From Flavivirga amylovorans (GTDB taxonomy: Bacteria; Bacteroidota; Bacteroidia; Flavobacteriales; Flavobacteriaceae), in assembly GCF_030540875.1 (NCBI RefSeq), contig NZ_JAUOEM010000002.1, positions 152,826-216,825 on the forward strand: 64,000 bases of DNA, read 5' to 3'. The notes under the pieces were generated by a model. It was not told the origin of the DNA. It did no database searches and saw only the letters and a list, made by a program, of their open reading frames with translations. The translations under genes and the position numbers were made by a program. Shown in pieces: positions 18,797 to 27,385 of the stretch (positions within the stretch are counted from its first letter, which is position 1; each line of letters opens with the position of its first letter).

Positions 18797-19982
18797 TATT
18801 AAGTACCACTTTTTTATCTAAAATTAAAAAAAGGAAATAACTTAAAAGACCGAAGCCAGTTGCGGCTATGATCGCTAAAGAAAAACTACCGACAATATAG
18901 GTTTTAAGATGCTTTAAAACTTCAAAATTTTCAATCATTTCTTCTCTGGTGTATTCTAGTTTTATTCCTAAAAGATATTGTCCCATTTTTGAGCTGGCAT
19001 AAAGTATAAAAGGAATAAAAGGCGGGATGCTTATGTTTGAAAAAATAAAAGCGATGGTTTTATTTAATTTGAAAATAAAAGCTAAAAAAATAACAAGTGC
19101 TGTATGAAATCCCCAAAAAGGAGATAGACCAATAAAAAGACCTAAAGCTATAGATAATGCTTTTCTAGAAGCAGGATCTTGTGATCCAAATAAGTCTTCC
19201 TTAAAAAAGCGTTTAAATCCTTTTTTTTTTAATTTTCTAAAAAAACCTCGTGGTTTAATATACAGAAGTGTCAGTATTACAAACCATGTGTTTAAAATGC
19301 TTATCCGCGTAAAATCTTTAAATGGTCTAAAATGAGAAACACGTTCGGTTTCATCATATAACACGCGAACAGGGATGTTTTTAACGTCCACTCCAGACCA
19401 TGCTGATTTTACGATGACTTCGATTTCAAATTCAAATTTAGATGTAAAGAATTTAAGCTTTTTTAGTGCTTTTAATGGATACATTCTAAATCCAGATTGT
19501 GTATCCTGAAGTTTAATCCCAGTTTCTGCCCAAAACCAAAAGTTTGAAAATTTGTTGCCAAAACTACTTTTTTTTGGTACATCCTTTTGACTCATATTTC
19601 GAGCACCTATGAGTAGTATGTTTTTATCGTCACTTTTTTCAAGCTCATCAACAAAAGTAGGAATGTCTTCTGGAAAATGCTGACCATCAGAATCTATAGT
19701 AATTGCAAAATGATATCCTAAAGTTTCGGCATGTTTAAAACCCATGCGTAGCGCATTACCTTTGCCTTTATTTTTTTCTATATGGATTTGTTCAAGCTGT
19801 GAATATCCTTCAAGAATTTGTGATGTAGTATCTGTAGCCCCATCATTAACGATAATAATGTGTTCTGTAAATTGTAAAACACCATCAATAACTCGCTTTA
19901 AGGTACGATCATTATTATATGTTGGAATTAACACACATACGCTTAAATCGATGATTTTTTGTTTGGTTAGGTTAATATTCAC
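18789..19982 (-). CDS. Family 2 glycosyltransferase with C-terminal DUF2062 membrane domain
   Basis: Residues 14-240 form a GT2 fold of the polyprenyl-phosphate mannose synthase type: VCVLIPTYNNDRTLKRVIDGVL, IIIVNDGATDTT, and the metal-binding DSDGQHFPED near residues 97-106. Residues 265-395 are a DUF2062 domain with about three membrane helices (ALGLFIGLSPFWGFHT). The two-domain layout is common in pigment and aryl polyene clusters. It probably transfers a sugar to a lipid or to the pigment anchor at the inner membrane. The acceptor and sugar are unknown. Confidence 0.87.
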   Translation of the reverse strand: MNINLTKQKIIDLSVCVLIPTYNNDRTLKRVIDGVLQFTEHIIIVNDGATDTTSQILEGYSQLEQIHIEKNKGKGNALRMGFKHAETLGYHFAITIDSDGQHFPEDIPTFVDELEKSDDKNILLIGARNMSQKDVPKKSSFGNKFSNFWFWAETGIKLQDTQSGFRMYPLKALKKLKFFTSKFEFEIEVIVKSAWSGVDVKNIPVRVLYDETERVSHFRPFKDFTRISILNTWFVILTLLYIKPRGFFRKLKKKGFKRFFKEDLFGSQDPASRKALSIALGLFIGLSPFWGFHTALVIFLAFIFKLNKTIAFIFSNISIPPFIPFILYASSKMGQYLLGIKLEYTREEMIENFEVLKHLKTYIVGSFSLAIIAATGFGLLSYFLFLILDKKVVLNNG

Positions 19983-20002
19983 TTTATTGCAACCTTAAAG
20001 CA

Positions 20003-20500
20003 TTATTGGCCCGAAATTACTGTTTTTTCTTCATCACTAAAAGCTTTGGACTGTAAAATATAATCTTTAATGTGATACTTTAAGTTAGAAGAAGTAATGT
20101 CTTTAAAATGTTTTAAAATAAATTGTTTATCTTCTTCAATATGATCTTTGTATTTTAAAAGCTTTGGTGTGTTTTCTTGAATCCCTAACCGAACAAAACG
20201 AACTTCTATATTATTTGATGATTTTTCTATGGCATACTCTACATATGAAACACCTTCTATAAATAGTTTCTTTTTGTCTTTAACTTTTTTTTCCTGTTTA
20301 GCTAATAAAGCAATTGCGGCACCCTTGTAAGCGACTAAGGTCGCTTTATCTTTTTTAGTGATTTTTAAGAGGAGGGTATTAAAAGTTTCTATTTTGGTAT
20401 GGTCTTGGGCTGCTTCTTTATATGCATTTCTAACGGTACTCATATCTATTGATAGACTATTTATACTTATTGCAGATATGAGTACCATTAAAAATTTCAT
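20003..20500 (-). CDS. Small exported protein of unknown function in the pigment operon
   Basis: This 165-residue protein begins with a hydrophobic signal-like segment (MKFLMVLISAISINSLS) and is otherwise helical and lysine-rich, with a TPR-like pattern (TLVAYKGAAIALLAKQ). It sits 20 bases upstream of the glycosyltransferase start and 7 bases after the hotdog dehydratase stop, so it belongs to the operon. I do not recognise a named domain. A periplasmic helper in pigment transfer is the simplest guess. Confidence 0.7.
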   Translation of the reverse strand: MKFLMVLISAISINSLSIDMSTVRNAYKEAAQDHTKIETFNTLLLKITKKDKATLVAYKGAAIALLAKQEKKVKDKKKLFIEGVSYVEYAIEKSSNNIEVRFVRLGIQENTPKLLKYKDHIEEDKQFILKHFKDITSSNLKYHIKDYILQSKAFSDEEKTVISGQ

Positions 20501-20507
20501 ATATAAA

Positions 20508-20873
20508 TTATTTTACTATAAAATTTGTAGTTGCTTTTAAAGCTACGGTATCTTCAAATTTAGAAATGTTTTTTACTTTATAACCTTCATCTGTTTCAGA
20601 AATATCTAGCTTTAACTCTAATTCTGGTGTTTTAAAAGGGTTAATTATTGCCATGAATTTAATATTACTTGCAGATCGCGTAAATAACTTTTTTTTGACA
20701 ATATTTTCGGTAAGTTCTTTAATAATTTGCATCATACAAACACCTGGCATCACTGGGTTACCAGGAAAATGCCCTTTAAAAATAACATGATCTTTATTAA
20801 TAAAAATATTCGCTGTTATCGAATTATCGACAACCTCTAAATTATTTACTTTATATAAGCCTTCTAATAACAT
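20508..20873 (-). CDS. FabZ/FabA-like 3-hydroxyacyl-ACP dehydratase
   Basis: This 121-residue hotdog protein carries the catalytic FabZ/FabA motif GHFPGNPVMPGV (about 34-45), with His35 as the active base. It would dehydrate 3-hydroxyacyl intermediates to the 2-enoyl state, which builds the polyene when no enoyl reduction follows. It is one of three hotdog dehydratase-like genes in the cluster and the only one with the complete HFPGxPxMPG motif. It lies 6 bases after the upstream barrel gene. Confidence 0.86.
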   Translation of the reverse strand: MLLEGLYKVNNLEVVDNSITANIFINKDHVIFKGHFPGNPVMPGVCMMQIIKELTENIVKKKLFTRSASNIKFMAIINPFKTPELELKLDISETDEGYKVKNISKFEDTVALKATTNFIVK

Positions 20874-20879
20874 ATTTGT

Positions 20880-21476
20880 TTAAAAATTGAATTTATAAAA
20901 TAGCCCCAATTGAAATACGCCATTAAATTGGATCTCATCTTGATACTGCTCCGATTCAAAATCGTGCCAAGTACCTGAAAAAACATCTATCAATCCTTGC
21001 TTGTATCTGGCTTCAAAACCTAATCCATTTTTAAACTCTAATCCAATACCAAGATTAATAGTAAGATCTATAAAGGTAACATCGTTTCCTTCGTCTCTAT
21101 TTGAGATTCCAATGACAGTATCGTCTACGTCAAAATCAAACCCAGGACCAATTAAAAAATGAAATCCAGAATCTTTAACAAAGAATTTATTGATTGCTGA
21201 GATTGAAATATAATGTATTTCAATATCGTCAATATTGGAAATATTTCTAGCGCGTCCACCCTGATTGGAATATCCTATTTCTGGTTGTAACGCATATAAA
21301 TCTGAAAATCTAAAATGCCCAAAGACACTAAAATACCCACTTGTTTTTTGGTCTAAGTTGGCATTAGAAAGATTAGACAGGTTAATTCCACCACGTATTC
21401 CGAACGATTTTTTTGTTTGCGAATAGGAGCTTGTGAAAATTCCAAATGCTACTAAGATAAATAAAACATTTTTCAT
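20880..21476 (-). CDS. Outer-membrane beta-barrel protein (porin-like, copy 1)
   Basis: This 198-residue protein has a signal peptide (residues 1-19, ending SYSQ), alternating amphipathic strands (FGIRGGINLSNLSNANLDQKT at the start) and a C-terminal aromatic LGLFYKFNF. That is the small 8-10-stranded outer-membrane barrel type common in Bacteroidota. It resembles the next gene (21542-22126) in length and strand pattern, indicating an old duplication. In this operon it may help hold or place pigment in the outer membrane. Confidence 0.85.
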   Translation of the reverse strand: MKNVLFILVAFGIFTSSYSQTKKSFGIRGGINLSNLSNANLDQKTSGYFSVFGHFRFSDLYALQPEIGYSNQGGRARNISNIDDIEIHYISISAINKFFVKDSGFHFLIGPGFDFDVDDTVIGISNRDEGNDVTFIDLTINLGIGLEFKNGLGFEARYKQGLIDVFSGTWHDFESEQYQDEIQFNGVFQLGLFYKFNF

Positions 21477-21541
21477 GATTTTTTATTTATTGATTCAAGG
21501 CTCGTAAATTTAATATTTTATATGACTGGCAATATACTCAT

Positions 21542-22126
21542 TTAAAAATCGAACTTATAAATAGCTCCTATTTGGAAAACCTTGTTCAATATTAAATCAT
21601 CTACATTATTATTTCCATTGGTGTTGTTAACATTGCTTCCAAAAATATCAACTATTCCTATATTATATCTAGCTTCAATGCCTAAACCAAAAGGAAAATC
21701 AAAACCTAGACCACCAAAAAATAAGAAATCAAAACCTTCTGCATCGTCATTAAAATTGTTCTCAAAATTATCGCTTACTTTAATATTTATAGCAGGGCCA
21801 ACAATGGCATGTAAGCCAATTGCTTTAGAAGGATAAAATTTGTTTGCTAAAGCGATGCCTAAATACTGGATTTCTAAATCATCAGATCCAGAAACTATAG
21901 CTTTGCCTCCTTGTCTTGAATAATTTATTTCTGGTTGCAATGCATAAAAACTTACAAATTTAATTTCGGCAAGTGCCCCAATATATAAATCTGTTTTACT
22001 ATCTAAATCGGTGTTCGTGAAATTTGAAAAATTAGCACCAGCTCTAACGCCTGGCTTAATTGTTATTTGGGAAAAGGCGATTGCGCTTACTGCGATCAAC
22101 GTCCATGTTAAAAGTGATTTTTTCAT
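21542..22126 (-). CDS. Outer-membrane beta-barrel protein (porin-like, copy 2)
   Basis: This 194-residue paralogue of the preceding barrel has a signal peptide (residues 1-19, ending AFSQ), the opening strand pattern IKPGVRAGANFSNFTNTDLDSKT, and the terminal FQIGAIYKFDF. The two barrels share order of strands and the LQPEI.YS.QGG segment. It starts directly after the lipoprotein gene stop (ends 22127). Its role in the pigment operon is unknown; outer-membrane anchoring is plausible. Confidence 0.85.
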   Translation of the reverse strand: MKKSLLTWTLIAVSAIAFSQITIKPGVRAGANFSNFTNTDLDSKTDLYIGALAEIKFVSFYALQPEINYSRQGGKAIVSGSDDLEIQYLGIALANKFYPSKAIGLHAIVGPAINIKVSDNFENNFNDDAEGFDFLFFGGLGFDFPFGLGIEARYNIGIVDIFGSNVNNTNGNNNVDDLILNKVFQIGAIYKFDF

Positions 22127-22732
22127 TTAATTAATTGATTTTAAATTAATTTTTAGTTTAATATTTGAATGTAAAATTTTAATTTGATTTGCAATGATAT
22201 TATTAATTTCTAAAAATAAAAAAGTGACTTTTTCTTTTGCATTTTTAACACGTATAATTTTATTTAACTGTTGTGTTTTAAAATAAAAATGTTTTTTGTT
22301 GCTTAAAGCAGTTTCATAAATTAGAGTGTCTTGTAATGAATACGATTTAATAACCGGTATTTTTTCTTGAATAAGCGCTTTAAAATCTTTTTTTAAGATG
22401 TTAATTAAAATAGCTTTATCGATAGCTTCAATAATGAAATTAACCTTAAAAGTATCATTCAAAAAGGAAAAGTCGAAAATTTTATTCCCCATTTCTGTTG
22501 TAAATACGATGCGATGGTTAGCTTCTCCTAGTTTTTTCACTATAAAAATACCGCTAAAAAGTTTATCATAAACTGCAATATTTGCCTTATAGACATAATC
22601 TTTTTTTTCATCTGAAAAGTATGGATTATGAATTGTTTTATTTGATGTTGTCCGTAGTTGAAAATTATGTTTTTTAGGATACGGACCACATGCTATAAAA
22701 AGTAAACAGAAACTACTGATTAAATATCGCAT
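22127..22732 (-). CDS. Lipoprotein of unknown function, possible LolB-like partner
   Basis: This 201-residue protein begins MRYLISSFCLLFIACG with a lipobox Cys at residue 15, so it is a predicted lipoprotein. The rest has a beta-rich, lysine-rich composition (DYVYKANIAVYDKLFSGIFIVKKLG). It overlaps the LolA-like gene by 20 bases, which suggests they act together. Aryl polyene clusters often pair a LolA-like carrier with a small outer-membrane lipoprotein (DUF3261 type). This protein occupies that position, but the family match is by context and not by a clear motif. Confidence 0.68.
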   Translation of the reverse strand: MRYLISSFCLLFIACGPYPKKHNFQLRTTSNKTIHNPYFSDEKKDYVYKANIAVYDKLFSGIFIVKKLGEANHRIVFTTEMGNKIFDFSFLNDTFKVNFIIEAIDKAILINILKKDFKALIQEKIPVIKSYSLQDTLIYETALSNKKHFYFKTQQLNKIIRVKNAKEKVTFLFLEINNIIANQIKILHSNIKLKINLKSIN

Positions 22733-23330
22733 CTGATAGGTTTGTGTTTACTATTCGATTACTAAAAACAATTTTTGTATAATCCTCTGATGGTTCTATC
22801 ATTTTCAATTCTACAACATCGCCTTCCTCATTGAATAGTATCTGAAATGCTTTTATGTATTTCGAAAACTTTTTGTCCTTTGGATTAAAGTAAACTTTAC
22901 TATTGACACCATCTTTAAAATATGTAATATCAAATTCATTTTCATCAAACAAATCCCCTTTTACGCTATTTATAATTAGGGTGTTTAGTTGTTTGAACAT
23001 CTTGCTTGACCCAATATCTATATTACTTTTTTTACCTTCATCATTAATAAAAAGGGTTTCATTTTTAAATAAAACAGCATATTTAAAAGGTGTTAGATAT
23101 TCCCATTTTACCATATTGGGAGATTTAAACGACAGTTTACCCGAAGACGTAATATCGTTAGATAAAAAGTCCAAATGTTTGTATTGCGTAAAGTCGCTTA
23201 ATAAGGTTTTTATTGTAGCTGCTTGTGTTTTTACCTTAGCTTTTAAAGTTGCTGATTCTGCTGTGCTCATTTTGGTTTGTGCATGCAGTAGAGTGCCCAT
23301 AAAAAATAATATATAAATAATATTACGCAT
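22713..23330 (-). CDS. LolA-like periplasmic lipid carrier
   Basis: This 205-residue protein has a signal peptide (residues 1-17, ending LHAQ) and a LolA-type unclosed barrel pattern: FTQYKHLDFLSNDITSSGKLSFKSPNMVKWEYLTP near residues 47-82, where LolA has its SGxFxxxxPxxxRWxY signature. The protein probably shuttles the finished lipid-like pigment, or a lipid partner, through the periplasm. It overlaps the polysaccharide deacetylase gene by 8 bases and the lipoprotein gene by 20. Confidence 0.82.
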   Translation of the reverse strand: MRNIIYILFFMGTLLHAQTKMSTAESATLKAKVKTQAATIKTLLSDFTQYKHLDFLSNDITSSGKLSFKSPNMVKWEYLTPFKYAVLFKNETLFINDEGKKSNIDIGSSKMFKQLNTLIINSVKGDLFDENEFDITYFKDGVNSKVYFNPKDKKFSKYIKAFQILFNEEGDVVELKMIEPSEDYTKIVFSNRIVNTNLSDAIFNQ

Positions 23331-24099
23331 ATGCTTTTATGTTAAATAGAGAGTCTATGGTAACAGATTCTATATTTTGTTTCTGTAAAAATAGCAATAA
23401 CTGTTCCAATACTGTAATTGTTTTTAAACTTGTATCGTGAAGCAAAATAACATCGCCTTTTGAAAGGTTTTTTGTAACGCGCTTAAATATCCTATCGGGG
23501 GTTCTTGATGTGGTATCTAAAGAGCGGACATTCCAGCCTATAGACTGCAATTGGGTTTCTTTTATGGCTCTTTTTATTCTTGGGTTGGTAACACCAAAAG
23601 CCGGTCTGTATAATTGCATTGTAAAACCCATGATATTTTTTACAATGTCATTCGTTTTTCGTAATTCTCTAATGACCTTTTTAGTTTTAAAAAAACCAAA
23701 ATTATTAGCATGTGTATAGGTGTGATTACCAATAGTATGCCCCTGTTTTATAATCTCTTTGAATACATTCGGATATGCTTCAATATGTTTGCCGACACAA
23801 AAAAAAGTCGCTTTGGCATTGTGTTTTTTTAAAAGCTCTAGAACTTTGGGTGTGAATTCTGGGTGTGGACCGTCATCAAAAGTAATAGCGATTCTATTTT
23901 CTTTAATTGTTTTATTAGAATGAAGCGATTTAAGATGGTAATTCCATTTCACAAAAAAAGAACCGGCTGTGGTAACCAAAAACCAAATAATAGCCAATAT
24001 GATTAAAGGCCACAAGGACCATTTATAAAAGTAGCTTACAAATAGTAAAACAAGCGAGGCTATAACTGTAATTATATTTACTGATTTATAGTTTAGCAT
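23323..24099 (-). CDS. Membrane-anchored polysaccharide deacetylase (NodB-like)
   Basis: This 258-residue protein has two N-terminal membrane segments (about 5-25 and 30-50) and a carbohydrate esterase 4 domain. The metal site is TFDDGPHPEFTP (Asp75, Asp76) with NHTYTH (His126, His130). Later segments LYRPAFGVTNPRI and VILLHD (near 220) complete the NodB fold. It would remove an acetyl group from a sugar or related amide on the periplasmic face. Its place in a pigment operon, coupled by 7-8 base overlaps to both neighbours, suggests it acts on the anchor or glycan made by the GT2 enzyme. Confidence 0.88.
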   Translation of the reverse strand: MLNYKSVNIITVIASLVLLFVSYFYKWSLWPLIILAIIWFLVTTAGSFFVKWNYHLKSLHSNKTIKENRIAITFDDGPHPEFTPKVLELLKKHNAKATFFCVGKHIEAYPNVFKEIIKQGHTIGNHTYTHANNFGFFKTKKVIRELRKTNDIVKNIMGFTMQLYRPAFGVTNPRIKRAIKETQLQSIGWNVRSLDTTSRTPDRIFKRVTKNLSKGDVILLHDTSLKTITVLEQLLLFLQKQNIESVTIDSLFNIKAYA

Positions 24100-25154
24100 C
24101 TACGCAATAAAGTGAAGCTATGATTCTCTCCTCTATATTGATTGTAAAGTAAAATAGTTTTGTAATTTGAAACTTGAACAGTGTTAAGTTTTACCGCTTC
24201 TGGAAGTTTTTGAGTTTTCAAAATTTTGGATGCTAACCACATACCAAATGACGATGCCGTGTTAAATTCACCACACAAATGTTTGTAATAAACTTGTTGT
24301 GTGTTTTCAAAAATTCCTGAACTTAATTCATTATAAAAACTGTCATGCGCAATATCCCCATTGTTTCCTAAAACCAAAAGGTCTATAGCTTCAATATTTA
24401 AGTTATTCTCTTTTAAGAATGTATTGGCAACATCGGTAATATTTGTATTTAATGTGTTGTATGTACTTATTGCTACAATTTGAGCATAGCTAGAGTCTTG
24501 TTTAAGATTAGATAACACAAAGAAATTTGCACCTTCACTAAAAACAGCTCCCTCTGTTTTAGAATGCAATAAATCTGTGGAACTTACTTTTTCTTTTTTT
24601 ATATGATTAACGAGCTTATGTAAGGAGCATGTATAATCTTCAATTTCATCAACACCTCCAACCAAAATAGTATTGGCTTCATTGTTTTCTAACATTAACT
24701 TCGCATCCAATACTGCAGATTCAAAAGAAATACTTGCATGTACATAGGTGAAATTATAACCTTTACATTGTAAACCAAGTGCTATTTGTCCTCCAACAGT
24801 GTTGTGTGTAGATTGTATAAAAGATGTTGGTGTTAAAAACTGTTCATCATTATCTATAATGGCACTTAAAAATTTCTTAGAATCCCTAAGGCATCCCATT
24901 CCTGTTCCTGTAATGATAGCATCTACTGTGTCTAAATTAGCCTCATTTAAAGCTATTTTAGAAGCTACAACTCCCATTTTAATCCCTTTTCCCATTCTAC
25001 GGGAATTTGCGGGAGAAATATAGTCTTTGTAGTTTGGATCTACTGCTAAAATGATATGGTCTTCATAAGAAATAATGTCATCTAAAAACGATGAATTATC
25101 AAACGTTTTTTGGGATGAAATGGAACCAACACTATTTATATAAACGGCTTTCAT
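24093..25154 (-). CDS. Catalytically inactive ketosynthase, chain-length-factor-like
   Basis: This 353-residue thiolase-fold protein aligns with FabF-type ketosynthases (TGTGMGCLRDSKKFL, PTSFIQSTHNTVGGQIAL) but lacks the catalytic triad. The nucleophile elbow reads TYVHASISFES, with Ser141 where Cys is expected. The usual HGT motif is replaced by VLGNNGD, and the second His motif by LCGEFNTASS. Such proteins serve as non-condensing partners of an active ketosynthase. Its stop overlaps by 4 bases the start of the neighbouring active KS (25151-26353), which fits a KS/chain-length-factor heterodimer setting polyene length. Confidence 0.85.
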   Translation of the reverse strand: MKAVYINSVGSISSQKTFDNSSFLDDIISYEDHIILAVDPNYKDYISPANSRRMGKGIKMGVVASKIALNEANLDTVDAIITGTGMGCLRDSKKFLSAIIDNDEQFLTPTSFIQSTHNTVGGQIALGLQCKGYNFTYVHASISFESAVLDAKLMLENNEANTILVGGVDEIEDYTCSLHKLVNHIKKEKVSSTDLLHSKTEGAVFSEGANFFVLSNLKQDSSYAQIVAISTYNTLNTNITDVANTFLKENNLNIEAIDLLVLGNNGDIAHDSFYNELSSGIFENTQQVYYKHLCGEFNTASSFGMWLASKILKTQKLPEAVKLNTVQVSNYKTILLYNQYRGENHSFTLLRRC

Positions 25155-26353
25155 TGTTTTTTAGAAAAAATAATAGTTGAACAATTGCCTCCAAAGCCTA
25201 ATGAGTTTGATAATACGGTATGCAATTCTTTTTCTTTAAGCTCCAATTGCGGGGTCATACTAAATTCTTTCATCGGAGTTTTAAAATTCAGATTGGGATA
25301 GACTACATTATTCTGAAGTGCCAAAACAGAATACACAGCTTCAATAGCTCCAGCTGCAGCCAGTGTATGTCCCGTATATGCTTTTGTAGAACTAAAATCA
25401 GGAACACCTTCTTCAAAGACTCTTAAGATAGCTCTCCCTTCAGATAAATCATTATTTCCGGTTGCCGTGCCATGTGCATTAATATAATCAATATCACTTG
25501 AAGGTAGTTCGGCTACCTTTAACGCTTTTTGCATAGCTAGCGTTGCGCCATCTCCATTTTCAGATGATGCTGTTTGATGATAAGCATCATTGGCATTACC
25601 ATAGCCTTTTACATAAGCTAAAACAGGTTTGTTTTCGGCTTGCACGACCTCATCAGACTCCAACACTAAAAAGGCAGCAGCTTCACCTAAATTTAATCCT
25701 TTTCTGTTTTCATCAAAAGGTGTATTGTATGTATCTGATAAAATCATTAAGGTTTTAAAACCATTTATAGTGAATTTTGATAAACAGTCCGATCCTCCAA
25801 CAATAACTCTGTCTAATTGTCCAGATTTTATTAATCTGGCGCCAAGCATAATCGAATTCGCAGCAGAAGAACAAGCTGTGCTTATTGTTGTTACTAAACT
25901 TTGTTCTATTCCTAATTGTTCTGCGATTTTTTGAGTAGAATGTCCTGCATGGTGCCCAGCTATATACTTTTGAGTTGCTTTGTTTTCAAAATAATCATAA
26001 TAATATGCTTCGGTCTTATCCATTCCACCAACACTTGTTGCTGATATTAACCCAGTTTTATAAGTGTTTATATTAGAAATACCTGCGTTTTCAACAGCTT
26101 GTTTTGCTGCGATTGCACCTAGTAATGCCGTTCGGGAATAATTATTATCTGGTGTTAGACCAAGTTGTTGTTCTAATTCTTGGTTTGTAAAAGCAATTTC
26201 GCCAACCATAATATGATCCCTATGAAGGGTTTTGATTTTTGAAATTCTTGAAATTCCAGTTTTACCTTCTATAAGTGACCTGTAATTCTCTTCTACATTG
26301 TTTCCAATAGAAGAAATAATTCCCATTCCGGTAATAGCTATGCCTTTACTCAT
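25151..26353 (-). CDS. Beta-ketoacyl-ACP synthase (FabF-like), active partner
   Basis: This 400-residue ketosynthase has the full triad: Cys161 in VTTISTACSSAANS, His in INAHGTATGNND, and His in KAYTGHTLAAAGA. It also has the C-terminal LSNSLGFGGNCSTIIF glycine loop. It would extend the aryl-primed chain with malonyl-ACP. Its ATGA-type 4-base overlap with the inactive KS gene (24093-25154) argues for equal production as a heterodimer. An acyl carrier protein gene lies 149 bases upstream; that gap shows no clear hairpin or gene. Confidence 0.93.
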   Translation of the reverse strand: MSKGIAITGMGIISSIGNNVEENYRSLIEGKTGISRISKIKTLHRDHIMVGEIAFTNQELEQQLGLTPDNNYSRTALLGAIAAKQAVENAGISNINTYKTGLISATSVGGMDKTEAYYYDYFENKATQKYIAGHHAGHSTQKIAEQLGIEQSLVTTISTACSSAANSIMLGARLIKSGQLDRVIVGGSDCLSKFTINGFKTLMILSDTYNTPFDENRKGLNLGEAAAFLVLESDEVVQAENKPVLAYVKGYGNANDAYHQTASSENGDGATLAMQKALKVAELPSSDIDYINAHGTATGNNDLSEGRAILRVFEEGVPDFSSTKAYTGHTLAAAGAIEAVYSVLALQNNVVYPNLNFKTPMKEFSMTPQLELKEKELHTVLSNSLGFGGNCSTIIFSKKQ

Positions 26354-26502
26354 ATTTTATCATTCCTGTGAAGATAGGAAACTTATTAGAGGTTAAACAA
26401 CAATCGATAACCATTTCTGAATTTGTGATGGTGTTTTTATGAACGATTTGACAACTTCTAGTTATATAGAGGTACTGGCACTCGTAAAAATGATTAAATA
26501 TT

Positions 26503-26760
26503 TTACTTTGTTCTATTCTCAAAAATATATTTAGCCATAACATCAATAGATTCAAAAATAGCACGTCCTTCTTTTGGATCTGTTAATTTAATACCATAAT
26601 TTTTATCTAGCATGACAATAAGTTCTAATGCATCAATGGAATCTAAACCCAAACCATCTCCAAATAACATATCGTTGTCATCTATATCTTCTACTGCAAT
26701 ATCCTCAAGGTTTAGCTGCTCTACAATATTTTCTTTTAGTTCTTGTTTTAAATCGTCCAT
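26503..26760 (-). CDS. Acyl carrier protein
   Basis: This 85-residue carrier protein has the phosphopantetheine attachment motif GLGLDSIDALELIVMLD, with the modified Ser near residue 40. It is acidic and of usual length. It would carry the growing aryl polyene between the ketosynthases, ketoreductase and dehydratases. The stop is followed by 149 bases before the ketosynthase gene, the widest gap inside the operon. No phosphopantetheinyl transferase gene is seen in the window, so activation must come from elsewhere. Confidence 0.92.
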   Translation of the reverse strand: MDDLKQELKENIVEQLNLEDIAVEDIDDNDMLFGDGLGLDSIDALELIVMLDKNYGIKLTDPKEGRAIFESIDVMAKYIFENRTK

Positions 26761-26761
26761 A

Positions 26762-27379
26762 TTATGTATTATATAATTTTAGTATATTTTCTTTATTATG
26801 TGTTGTTAATCCTTTTTTTGTAACCAAATATAAAAATGCTTCATAGTGATCTCCATCTAATTCAACCCAACCACATAGCACCTTCTCTGTTTTATCTGTC
26901 GACAATAAACTATTGGTATAGTCCAACAAATGTTGTGCGTTAAAAGCGTCAAAGATAAAAAAACTATTTTCAGAAAACAGCTTGTATTTTATACTAATTT
27001 CTCCAATACAAATATTTGGTAATGTGTACACAAAAACAGCTGGGCTTGGAAAGTAATCATCTTTATCTTGAATGGACTTTTGATGCTTTCTATCTGTATC
27101 GATGCTAGATGCTTTGTTTGAGAATACAATAGCGATATTATTTTCTTCTTCCTGGTTTAAATCTTCGTTTTTTAATAAAACATCTGCAGCTAAAAATGCC
27201 AATTTGCTTAAAGCATCCATTTTAAAAAATTTCGTATAATCTGTTTCAAAAGATTTATACGCTGCTTTTATAAATTCTAAAAAATCATTGTTTTCGTCAT
27301 TATAAATCACGGAACCATTTAAGGATACCGTATTGTTTTTAATGCTGCAAAAAGAAGTTATATGATATTTAGAATTCAT
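26762..27379 (-). CDS. Half-length ketosynthase-like protein, no catalytic residues
   Basis: This 205-residue protein resembles the N-terminal half of a beta-ketoacyl synthase. It includes FPSPAVFVYTLPNICIGEISIKYKLFSEN near residues 110-138, which matches the dimer-interface stretch before the active cysteine. Where the Cys elbow should lie it reads FFIFDAFNAQH, with no Cys. The second half of the fold is absent. It starts 6 bases after the methyltransferase stop and ends 2 bases before the carrier protein start, so it is retained in a tight operon. A structural or gatekeeping role is possible. Confidence 0.72.
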   Translation of the reverse strand: MNSKYHITSFCSIKNNTVSLNGSVIYNDENNDFLEFIKAAYKSFETDYTKFFKMDALSKLAFLAADVLLKNEDLNQEEENNIAIVFSNKASSIDTDRKHQKSIQDKDDYFPSPAVFVYTLPNICIGEISIKYKLFSENSFFIFDAFNAQHLLDYTNSLLSTDKTEKVLCGWVELDGDHYEAFLYLVTKKGLTTHNKENILKLYNT

Positions 27380-27385
27380 AGTCTA

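Noticed and set aside
26346..26564. Minus-strand open frame overlapping the end of the carrier protein gene
   Set aside because: It is read in another frame of the carrier gene and has no recognisable domain; the carrier protein explains the coding signal.
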